From the NCBI GenBank assembly GCA_043811005.1, contig JBDRNO010000160.1:1-19444 (forward strand): a stretch of 19,444 nt of DNA, given 5' to 3'. A program made the translations under genes and the position numbers. Origin of the DNA: JBDRNO01 sp043811005 (GTDB lineage Bacteria; Bacteroidota; Bacteroidia; NORP154). Below the pieces are notes generated by a model. It was not told where the DNA came from and did not search any database. It was given only the letters and a program-made list of their open reading frames with translations. Of the stretch, positions 6,551 through 16,500 are shown one piece after another (the first letter of the stretch is position 1; the number at the start of each line of letters is the position of its first letter).

Positions 6551-9500
6551 TTATATTTTTATTCCAATCACCAAAATATCATCCATCTGTTCAAATTGGA
6601 CTCCAGTGTGGTCGGGATGAGCTTTCCATTCTTCTATGGTTTTTTCTAAAATTTTTCCCTGTTCTATCATGTCCATCTTGTGAATATCCAGGAATAATTG
6701 CTTGAATCGCCTGCTCATAAATTTTTTGCCTTTGGGCCCTCCAAATTGGTCAACAAAGCCATCGGAAAAAAGATAAATAGCATCTCCTTTTTGCAGCGGT
6801 ATCTCATGATTGGTAAAGGTTTTATCAGTCTCTTCATATATTCCTATTGGCATTCTATCTGCACGTGTTTCTTCAAGTTCGTTGTTTCTTATTAAAAAAA
6901 GAGGATTGTAAGCGCCTGAGAATTCCATCAATCCCCACTTTCCTTCCTTATCAGGGGAAGAGAAAGTACAGAAACCAATGTCCATCCCATCTTTTTGCTG
7001 CCCGGCTTTTCCGGTTTGTTGTAATGATTTTATAATACCCTCCTTAAGAGAGTCCAATACTTTTGCCGGTTGAGTAATACCCTTATCGTTTACGATCTCA
7101 TTTAATAGTGAACTGCCTATCATTGACATGAATGCACCCGGCACACCGTGACCAGTGCAATCGGCTGCGGCAATTAATGCCTTGCCATCTTTTTCCGTAA
7201 GCCAGTAAAAATCTCCACTCACTATGTCCTTGGGTTTAAATAGGACAAAACTATCAGGAAGCAGAGCTTTTAAATTCTTGTCAGATGGAAGAATTGCTTC
7301 CTGAATTTTTTGTGCATAATTAATGCTATCTGTAATATCTTTGTTTTTTCTTTCTATTTCTTCTTTTTGTTTAACCACTTCGGCTGTCTTCTGCTTGATG
7401 ATTCTCTGTAAGCCCCTTGTGGAAACGGTTATAGCGCCATAAACAAAACTGATGAACGATAACACATATCCGATGTAAGCCCAGATAGTCCGGTACCAGG
7501 GGGGGAGGACGGTAAATGTATATACTGCTTCTATGCTCTCGTGCTCATAAGTGTTTTTTGCTTTGACCCTAAAATAATAATCACCTTCGGGCAGGTTGGT
7601 ATAACCGGTTTTTGTTTCGTCTTTCCAATCTGTCCATTCTTTATCAAATCCCTCTAAAAAATACCTGTAGCGGTTAGCCGATTCACCTTCATAGCTTTGA
7701 GCCGCAAATTCGAATGTGATAGAATTATGTGCATAAGGCAAAATCGGTTTCAAATGATCGGGCTGATTTAAGGTAATTGTTCCATCTTTTTCGAAATAAG
7801 CGCCCCAGAATATAATAGAATCTTCTCCTAAAATAACTTTCCTGATAAGGGAGTGAAAGTCCTGCTTATAATTTTTTTCAACGTTGGCATCATACCGGAA
7901 CAATCCACCAGGCCCGCCAAGCCATGTAATGCCATTGTCATCATGGTAAATTGCATGTATAATTTCCTTTGAGATTCCCAGGAAGGGAGTACTCTCCCAT
8001 AATGCAGCTGCATTTGCCCGGGGTGCTGCAAAGCCAATTTCAATACCCTTTTCATCAGAAAAAGTGACCATCCAGACATTTCCGTTTTTATCTTCTGCCA
8101 TACGGTGAATACCCCACGAACTATCAGCAAACTCTTTTCCAAGTATAGTATCGGGGACAAACAGTTTATTATTATCTCCGCCTGAAGCGCCTGTAGCAGA
8201 GAACATATAAAGCCCTTTCGCGGTTGCAAAGACGGTCCTATTTAATGCATGTTGTACAAAAACAACACCATCGGGTAAGCCACTTGAAGAATTATACCGG
8301 ATGATCTCAGCATCATCTATTTTATTATTTTCAAAAGAGAGGATATTTAATTTTATTACACCTTGATTGCGGGTTCCAAGCCACATATTTCCATCTTTAT
8401 CTTCAGTAACGCTGGAAATACTTTCCTCAATATCATCTATTTTACCCCCATCTATCCACTCTCCCCCGCTTTGCCTGGATGAGGAACCTTCATGGTAAAT
8501 GGATGTAAACCCATTTGACACACCTATATAAACACGGGAGGGATCCAGTTTCGAGGTATATAATGTCCAGGAATCACATACTATTATAGGATCAGGATTA
8601 GCCTGGTAGTTTTGATCTATCTCGAATATTCCAATATTTGTTGCTACCAGTAATACACTTTTTATACCATCATCAAACGAAAGCAAATCCCAGCATTCTG
8701 TTGAGATTCCTTCTATCGGCTTAAAATTCGGCTCGTATATATCAAGGGTTCCAACATCCTGTTCCTGGTCTTTTAATTTTTCAATACTGCCGGGCAGGTA
8801 ATAAACGCCTAAAAGCGTTGCAACATATAAAATACCATTATGGCGGGTAATTGATTGTATTGTTCCTTCCAACCCTGCCTTATCATTATAAAAGGTAATA
8901 GGAGAGTTGATCTCAACCATTGAAATCCCGTTAGCCAATGCAAGCCAAAGATTATCCCGGTTATCTTTGCCCTGTGCATATATCGTTCCGTCCTGCAAGC
9001 CCGTATTTTTATTTAAGAGTTGTACCAAATTTCCTTGTTTGTCAATGACTGCAAGCCCTCCTCCCAGGGTGCCGACAGAATAATTCTCATTGTGTAATTT
9101 AATCCCGTTGTAAATCTGGGTTTCAATAAAAAAGCGGTCTATCTGTGTATTGAAAGGAACTATTTTTGTTATTTGCCCGGGATTAAATCTGTCTGCCGGG
9201 AAATAATCAGCGGAAGTTGGTATCATGGTATATAATCCATTGGACCTTGTGTTTAAGAGTATCTGTTTTTTTGCATCCGGAGCGTCATTGGAAAATGGAA
9301 GCATAAAGTAAATCCTTTTCTCTGCAAATACTTCTCCTCCCTGGATAAGAACCAGTTTGTCGTCCATCAATTTCATTAAACCTACATCTCTCTGGCGGAC
9401 ATAAATTTGCTCATTTACATAAAACATTAAATGAAATGCCTTTCCTTCCTCTGCATTCCATACTTTTATTGTTTCACCATTCCACCTGAATATTTTATTT

Positions 9501-10054
9501 GATGTTTGAAAAAACACACCTTCTTGAGTAACAAATGTTTTCCAGACATCAGCAAATTCCAGGTCTTTTTTATCTAAAAATTCTAATAAGGAATAATATT
9601 TCAGTTTTCCAACCGAATCAGGTGCTAAATATCCAAATTCTCCCAGGGCGCCCACATATATCCTTCCTCCATCGTCAATTGACAATGAGCGGACCGTACT
9701 TTCTTCCAGAGTCTTGATTAACCGCCACTTTACCCCGTCAAATTCCAGGATGCACTCATTATTGCCAAAATACATTATCCCTCTTTTATCTTGCACAACT
9801 GCCCAGTTTTGCGGTCTCGCATTATATTCCAGGGGAGAATAGTTGAGGGTAGGTAAATAGCCCTTTTCAATTGAGGATTCCTGCCACGATATACCGGGGG
9901 AAGATTTTGAGATCGGATCATCGGGATTTATTAACGAACCGGATTGGGCATAACAGGATGTAGCAGACCGTTCGGAGAATGTCTGGATTTCATTAAGGTA
10001 TAATAAGCTGTTGGCTACCAAGAAGATTGATATAATTATACCTTTTTTCAACAT
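6551..10054 (-). CDS. Periplasmic beta-propeller sensor with cytoplasmic SpoIIE/PP2C phosphatase
   Basis: 1167 aa. A signal or anchor segment spans about residues 6-20. Residues about 60-770 carry Reg_prop-type propeller blades (ISSVTEDKDGNMWLGT, MAEDKNGNVWMVT, IYHDDNGITWLGG). A Y_Y_Y domain runs about 775-850 (YRYFLEGFDKEWTDW, LPEGDYYFRVKAKN). One membrane helix lies at about 857-879 and a coiled-coil linker at about 882-922. The SpoIIE-type phosphatase domain covers about 935-1167. Its metal-binding aspartates are in place: SGDF (Asp948), AADCTGHG (Asp965), FSDGFVDQFGG (Asp1098) and DDI (Asp1158-1159). Proteins of this build sense an extracellular signal and dephosphorylate a cytoplasmic Ser/Thr-phosphoprotein, often an anti-sigma-factor antagonist; no such partner gene is in this window. 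It is the first gene of an operon with the pseudo-hydrolase at 5713-6546. Ribosome binding is weak (AGGA far upstream), as is normal for the phylum. Confidence 0.93.
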   Translation of the reverse strand: MLKKGIIISIFLVANSLLYLNEIQTFSERSATSCYAQSGSLINPDDPISKSSPGISWQESSIEKGYLPTLNYSPLEYNARPQNWAVVQDKRGIMYFGNNECILEFDGVKWRLIKTLEESTVRSLSIDDGGRIYVGALGEFGYLAPDSVGKLKYYSLLEFLDKKDLEFADVWKTFVTQEGVFFQTSNKIFRWNGETIKVWNAEEGKAFHLMFYVNEQIYVRQRDVGLMKLMDDKLVLIQGGEVFAEKRIYFMLPFSNDAPDAKKQILLNTRSNGLYTMIPTSADYFPADRFNPGQITKIVPFNTQIDRFFIETQIYNGIKLHNENYSVGTLGGGLAVIDKQGNLVQLLNKNTGLQDGTIYAQGKDNRDNLWLALANGISMVEINSPITFYNDKAGLEGTIQSITRHNGILYVATLLGVYYLPGSIEKLKDQEQDVGTLDIYEPNFKPIEGISTECWDLLSFDDGIKSVLLVATNIGIFEIDQNYQANPDPIIVCDSWTLYTSKLDPSRVYIGVSNGFTSIYHEGSSSRQSGGEWIDGGKIDDIEESISSVTEDKDGNMWLGTRNQGVIKLNILSFENNKIDDAEIIRYNSSSGLPDGVVFVQHALNRTVFATAKGLYMFSATGASGGDNNKLFVPDTILGKEFADSSWGIHRMAEDKNGNVWMVTFSDEKGIEIGFAAPRANAAALWESTPFLGISKEIIHAIYHDDNGITWLGGPGGLFRYDANVEKNYKQDFHSLIRKVILGEDSIIFWGAYFEKDGTITLNQPDHLKPILPYAHNSITFEFAAQSYEGESANRYRYFLEGFDKEWTDWKDETKTGYTNLPEGDYYFRVKAKNTYEHESIEAVYTFTVLPPWYRTIWAYIGYVLSFISFVYGAITVSTRGLQRIIKQKTAEVVKQKEEIERKNKDITDSINYAQKIQEAILPSDKNLKALLPDSFVLFKPKDIVSGDFYWLTEKDGKALIAAADCTGHGVPGAFMSMIGSSLLNEIVNDKGITQPAKVLDSLKEGIIKSLQQTGKAGQQKDGMDIGFCTFSSPDKEGKWGLMEFSGAYNPLFLIRNNELEETRADRMPIGIYEETDKTFTNHEIPLQKGDAIYLFSDGFVDQFGGPKGKKFMSRRFKQLFLDIHKMDMIEQGKILEKTIEEWKAHPDHTGVQFEQMDDILVIGIKI

Positions 10055-10091
10055 TAGTTTGAATATATTAATTCCTTTTTGGGTTTGGCTA

Positions 10092-10117
10092 CACTACACG
10101 AAACGTTTCATGTAGTG
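10092..10117. promoter_or_regulatory. 26-bp near-perfect palindrome in the leader of the sensor-phosphatase gene
   Basis: Two 13-bp half-sites CACTACAyGAAAC meet without a spacer around a central CG and match at 12 of 13 positions. The only mismatch would be a U-G pair in the minus-strand transcript. The core GAAACGTTTC also resembles LacI/GalR-family operators. It lies 37 bp before the ATG and downstream of the candidate promoter, so either a road-block operator or an mRNA hairpin is possible. Confidence 0.6.
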
Positions 10118-10153
10118 AAGCTTGTCCAGGTTATGAAGAATGCTTTAGGAAGA

Positions 10154-10180
10154 CAAAAGTAATAAAAACTATACTTCAAA
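10154..10180 (-). promoter_or_regulatory. Candidate promoter of the sensor-phosphatase operon
   Basis: On the minus strand TACTTTTG (10161-10154) matches the Bacteroidota -7 consensus TAnnTTTG. TTTG (10180-10177) lies 15 bp upstream as a possible -33 element, a little closer than usual. It sits just after the upstream gene's terminator and about 100 bp before the ATG, which is where a promoter is expected. Confidence 0.4.
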
Positions 10181-10185
10181 ATACC

Positions 10186-10237
10186 AAAAAAAAATACCCC
10201 ATCCTTAACATAGTTAATAATTAACGGGAAGGATGGG
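10186..10237 (-). terminator. Rho-independent terminator of the giant repeat-protein gene
   Basis: Read on the minus strand, CCCATCCTT (10237-10229) pairs perfectly with AAGGATGGG (10206-10198). After a short G-TA step comes a run of nine T (10194-10186). The loop is 22 nt and can fold on itself (TTAAC with GTTAA). It starts 61 bp after the stop codon. Confidence 0.85.
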
Positions 10238-10298
10238 ATTTCTTATTAATTTAACCATCTTTTATAATGGTCATAAAATACCTGCGGAATTAACTCAT

Positions 10299-10540
10299 TT
10301 ATTCTATAATTATTTTTTTATTTACCACATATTTACCTGTTATCAATTGCAGGTTGTAAATACCTGTTGGATAACTACTCAAATCAATTTCCGTTCTATT
10401 GCCACTGTTCCATGCTACTTCTTTCACCTCCTGTCCCAAAATGTTAAAAATCTTTATGCTAACTGATGCCGAAGCATCCACTTCAACTGTAAATACACCC
10501 CTGCTTGGATTAGGATAAACCTGCAACCTGAAATCAGCAA
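10299..10540 (-). other. T9SS type A C-terminal sorting domain of the giant protein
   Basis: The last 80 residues read LQVYPNPSRGVFTVEVD, then IKIFNILGQEVKE, then DLSSYPTGIYNLQLITG and end in KYVVNKKIIIE. This is the Por_Secre_tail pattern: YPNP, a conserved G-x-F, YPxGIY and a basic C-terminal strand. The domain directs export through the type IX machinery and is normally removed on attachment to the surface. Confidence 0.93.
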
Positions 10541-13500
10541 CCAGTAACCCATCAATTCCTATTGTTTCACCTACTAAAACCGAAGCGCTTGCCGTATCTC
10601 CATTGTCATCAGTTACTGTTACCGTGTATGATGTATTTCCACATAATCCGGTTGCGGTATGGATTGTTTGACTGTTGGGATCATCCCACTTGTAAGTGTA
10701 TGGAAGTGCACCTCCGCTTATGTTTGCAGTTGCAGTACCATCGCAAATACCTTGTGTGGCATCATTGGCTGTAGCTGTTACAGATAGCGTACCGGTACTG
10801 TTAATTGATGAAGTATTGGATTTGGATGAATTGTAATTTTTTGCCTTTAAAGTCGCGGTACAACCTTGGGGGTGTATGGCTGCAACCTGGTAATATAATT
10901 GCCCGGATGGAGGATTTAGATCAGTGTATGAATTCAGGTTACTCGGTACGGCATCAATAGAGTCCATATCACTATATGACGGGCCACGGTAAATGTAATA
11001 TGTGCCAAAATCAAAACCCTCATAGTGATCCCATATCAAATTGATCTCACCGTTGATGCCGAGATTAACGGTCAGGTGTATACTCTTATGCATCGGGCTT
11101 AATTCTGATTCGCTTTCACTCAGACAGGTATCACCGGCAGTGAGCTTGTATCTCCACGACCTTTGAAGCGGGTTTGCCTGCAAATCTACAAAAACGCTCA
11201 AGCTGTCATAGGGCACAGCGCCTATCTGAAAATATGCGCCTGCTTGTGTGCCTTCTTTGTAAATATGGTAGGAATCAATGCTCAGTCCCGGTGTTTTTTC
11301 CCATACGATAAGATTTTTACCTGTGGTGCTGTCAACAGTTATCATGCATATTTCCACGTTTGCCGGAGGCATGTACAACAAATCAATGCTCTCTACCGCA
11401 ATACATCCGTTTGCACCAGTCACCGTAACATTATATGTTCCCTCAGTAAGGTTGTAAATGTCCTGTGTTGTATCGGTATTTGACCAATTAAATGTATATG
11501 GTAGCGTTCCCCCTGTTACGCTAATATCAACAGAGCCGTTATCCGGGTAATCACAGTTTACATCAACTACCGAATTTACTGTAATAGTTGGTCCTCCGAG
11601 ACTGTTGATCACAACCTGTGTTACTTTATAGCATCCGTTAGCATCAATAACCGTAACGGAATATACTCCTGCTGCAAGTCCGCTTTGTGAAGAGCCGGAG
11701 CCGTAGGTTGACCACAGGTACGAGTATGGAGCCACACCACCCGATACGCTGACCGAAGCGCTTCCGTCCGAACCGTTGCAGCTCGCATTGGTTTTTGTCA
11801 ACGATACGCTTAACAGTGTGGGTTGTGTAACAGTAAGGCTTGCAGAAGCGATACAGCCCGATTGATCGGCGACCGTCACATCGTATATCCCCGCTCCGAG
11901 ATTACTGAGGTCTTGCGAAATGTTTCCATTAGACCAAATGTAATCATAAGGAGGCGCCCCCCCGTTCACGCTGATGTCAACAGATCCGTTTGTACCGGCA
12001 TTGCAGGCAACATTAACAGTTGAATTGACGATTATTGACGGACCGCCCGATTCGTTTACCGTAACAGTACCATAAGCGATGCAGAGATTTGCATCCGTTA
12101 CAGTAACATAGTGGATTCCTGAAGGCAATGCGGTGGCGCTTGCGGTTGTATCGCCATTTGACCAGAGATACTTATAAGGGGGTGTTCCTCCGCTAACGCT
12201 TATTGTTGCAGTAGCATCCGATGAACCGCAGGCAGAAACATCTTGTATTGTAAATGAAAGCCCCATAGCGGGCAGTTGTGTTATCGTTACAGCGCCTGAT
12301 GAAGAACACCCGTTTGAATCAGTTACCAATACTGTGTATGTTCCTGCAGCAAGCCCGGAAACATCTTCCGTTACAGCGCCATTAGACCAGAAATAGGTGT
12401 ATGGAGCAGTGCCTCCTGTAACAGTCAGATCTGCGGAAGCGTTATTTCCCCCGCTGCAACTAACGTCAGTGCCTGTAATGGTAGCCGAGACTGTAGGCGG
12501 CTCGCTGATCACCGTTGAATTATTGGTTATGCATCCGTTTGCATCAACTATTGTGACCGAATAACTGCCGGCAGCAAGCCCTGTAAGGTCTTCGGTTGTA
12601 TTTCCGTCAGACCAGATATATGTATAGGGGGCAATTCCCCCGATAATTGTAAGGTCGGCAGCGCCATCACTTGCACCGCATGTGCTGACATCAGTGCCGG
12701 AGATGAGAGTAGTGATAGCAGGCGGCTCAAGGATAGTAACATTACCGTTTTTAATACATCCATTGGCATCGGTAACGGCTACCGGGTACGTGCCTCCCTG
12801 CAAGCCGGAAATATTTTGCGTTGTGGAGCCATTGGACCAATAATAACTATATGGGAGCGTTCCTCCGCTTGCGGTAATCGAGGCGGAACCATCACCGGCT
12901 CCGCATGTGCTTACATTCGTTCCTGTGATAACGGCAGTCAGAGCAACAGGTTCATTGACAATAATATATGCCGTATCTGTCAAACCTGCAAAATCGGTAA
13001 CAATAACCGAATAATTACCTGCACAAAGGTTTATTGCCGTAGCAGTTGTTTGTAATGCAGGGTCATTCCACTGGTATGTATACGGTGTTGTTCCACCAGC
13101 TACGGTTACAAGGGCATTGCCATCACATGCTCCGTTACAACCTGCATCCGTTCCCGAAACACCGGCTACCGGACCGGAAGAGGATATGGTCACGACAATG
13201 GTATCGCTTGCCAAACAGCCAATACTATCGGTTACAGTCACAAAATAAGTGCCTGTTGAAATAACCGTGATGGTTTGAGTGGTGCTTCCGGTTGACCATA
13301 GATAAGAGGCAAAACTGGAGCCCGCGTTCAGAACGATGCTTCCGTTAACTATTGTATCATTGCCTAAATTAACTGTCAATAAAGGCGGCTCGCCCACAGT
13401 ATAGTTGGCGGTAGCGCTACATCCGTTTGCATCGGTGATCGTAACGTTATATGCTCCCGCACACAGACCAACGGCTGTTGCCGTGGTTTGTGATGAAGGA

Positions 13501-16500
13501 TCATCCCAAAGATAAGTATATGGTGAAGCGCCTCCGCTTGCGGTAACCAGGGCGGAACCGTCACATGTTCCATTGCATGATGCATCAGTGCCGGATGTTG
13601 AAGCTGTTAAGGCAGCAGGTTCATATATAACAATAGTGTCAGATACAGCACAACCATTGGCATCGGTAATGGATACAGAATATGTGCCTGCTGAAAGCCC
13701 TGAAATATCTTCTGTTATGCTTGAGCCAGGGTCATCCCACTGATATGTATAAGGAGGTGTTCCTCCATTAACTGTCAGGTCTGCCGATCCGTCACTCCCT
13801 CCGTAACAGCTTGCATCTGTTGGCGTTATGCTTATGGTTATAGCGGTTGGCTCATTTATAATAACACTATCATTTGCATTACACCCGTTGGCATCGTATA
13901 TAGCAACATTAAATATTCCAGGACATAAGCCGGTAGCTGTAGCTGTGGTCTGGATACCGGGATCATTCCACATGTAAGTATAGGGAACTGTACCACCGGA
14001 GGCAGTAACCGTTGTAGCTCCATCGCAACCGCCATAACAGCTCACATCCGTGCTTGCAGTGATAGAAGCGCTCAGGACAAATGGTTCGGTAACCGTATCA
14101 GAAGCAGCAACGGTACAACCTGCTGCATCGGTAATGGTAGCTGTAAATATGCCGGCACAGAGCCCTGTTGCAGTAGCATTAGTTTGTGAGAATGGGTCAT
14201 CCCATAAATAAGTAAACGGAGCAGTGCCCCCTGTCATAGATGCCGTTGCCTGTCCATCGCAATCCCCGTTACAGGGTACATTGTTGTCTATAGTAACAGA
14301 AGCAGTCCCTCCGCCTAAATCGTTGATGGTTGTTGTTGTTGAATCAGAACAATTATTGACATCGGTAACCGTTACAGTGTATGTAGCTGCGGGTAAGCCG
14401 GTAACTGTGCCGGTAGTTGAAACGCCCGGATTATTCCACAGGTAAGTATAAGCGCCTGTACCGCCTGTAACTGATACGGAAACCACTCCGTCTGACTGAC
14501 CGCAGTTGGCATCAACTGCAGAAGGGGTCAATACTAAGGCAGGTGGTTCGTTGACTGAATAGCCGGCAGTGTCGGTGCATCCATTCACATCAGTAACGGT
14601 AATTGTATAGGTGCCGATACAAAGTCCTGTTTCCGTAGATGAAATGCCACCGCTTGACCATAGAAAAGAATATGGGGAAACACCTCCACTGACAGTAACA
14701 GAAGCAGTACCGTCACATGAACCGTTGCACGTTGCATCTATGCCGGATGTTGAAGCTAATAAGAGAGACGGCTCGTTAATAATAACTGTGTCAGATACAT
14801 TACATCCATTGGCATCGGTAACAGTTACAATATAAGCGCCTGATGAAACGCCCAAAATATCTTCTGTGGTATCACCGATAGACCATAAATAATTAAAAGG
14901 TGTTGTGCCTCCTGAAACAGTTAAATCCGCTGTACCGTCATTTCCCCCGTTACAGCTAACATCTGTTGATGCTATGCTGATGGTTATAGCTGCCGGCTCA
15001 TTTATAATAACAGAATCATTTGTATTACAACCATTGACATCTGTAACGGAAACACTATATATTCCTGCACATAATCCGGTAGCAGCAGCAGTGGTCTGGA
15101 AGCCGGGGTCATCCCACAGGTATGTATAACCTCCTGTACCACCGAAAGCAGACACGGATGAAACACCATCACATGTTCCGTTGCATGATGCATCGGTACC
15201 TGATGTTGAAGATGCAAGAGCAACCGGTTCGATAACCGTATAGCTGTCCATAGCCGTACACCCGTTAGCATCGGTGACAGTCACATTGTATGTCCCGGCA
15301 CAAAGTCCATTCGCAGAAGCCGTGGTCTGTGAAGAGGGGTCGTCCCACAGGTAAGTGTAAGGTGCTGTTCCCCCAGATGGCGACACTACAGCTGACCCGT
15401 CACAACTGCCATTGCATGAAGCATCGGCACCTGATGTTGAAGATGCAAGAGCAGCCGGTTCGATAACCGTATAGCTGTCCACAGCCGTACACCCGTTAGC
15501 ATCGGTTACAGTCACATTGTATGTTCCGGCACATAAACCGTTTGCCGTTGCTAAGGTTTGTGAGCCCGGGTCATCCCACAAGTACACAATACCTCCTGTC
15601 CCGGTGGCTGTTCCATCACATAATCCGTTACAGGAAGCGCTCGTACCGGAAGTGGTAGTAATTGGAGATGAATAAATTGTTAACACCATAACATCGGAAG
15701 CAGCGGCACAAGGTCCTGCGGGGTCATTAGTTGTAATTGTAAGCGTCACCGTACCCGAAGCGATATCAGCAGCCGAAGGATTATATGTAGCAGCCGGTAA
15801 TGCATCATCATCAAATGTACCTGTACCTGAAGTTGTCCATGTAGAACTTGTGGCACTTCCACCTATTGTTCCTGAAAGGGTATAATTGCTTCCTTCACAT
15901 ATAGCGGCATCAGTACCGGCACTGGCAGTAGATGCCTGATCGATTGTTAAGATCATGGCATCAGATGCAGTCGTGCATGGTCCTGCAGGATCATTTGTAG
16001 TAATAGTAAGTGTCACCGTTCCTGCTGCTATATCTACAGCCGAAGGAGTATATGTAGCTGCCAGTAAAGAAGCGTTGTCAAATGAGCCGGTTCCTGATGT
16101 TGTCCAGGTAGATGTTGAAGCGCTTCCTCCTATCGTTCCCGACAGGGTATAATCGCTTCCTTTACAGATGGTATCATTTGCACCTGCGTTAGCTGTTGCG
16201 GTAATATTAACGGTAATTGTTATTGTATCAGATGAACTGGCACATACTCCATTGGAGATAGACCATACTAAAGTAGAGGAGCCACCTATTGTAAGACCGG
16301 TAACACCGGATGTGGGTGATGAAGGTGTAGTAATTGTAGCCGTGCCTGAAACAACACTCCATGTCCCGGTTCCAACAGCAGGTGTATTGCCTGCCAATAT
16401 TGTTGTGGTTGTACCACATAGGTTCTGGTCAGGACCAGCAGCAGAAACGGTTGTTGACGGGTCTGAATTGATCATAACATCATCAAAAGAAGCAGTACAA

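Noticed and set aside
7828..8229. 133-codon minus-strand ORF inside the sensor-phosphatase gene
   Set aside because: It is in another frame of the same strand, overlapped entirely by clear propeller sequence, and has no recognisable features.
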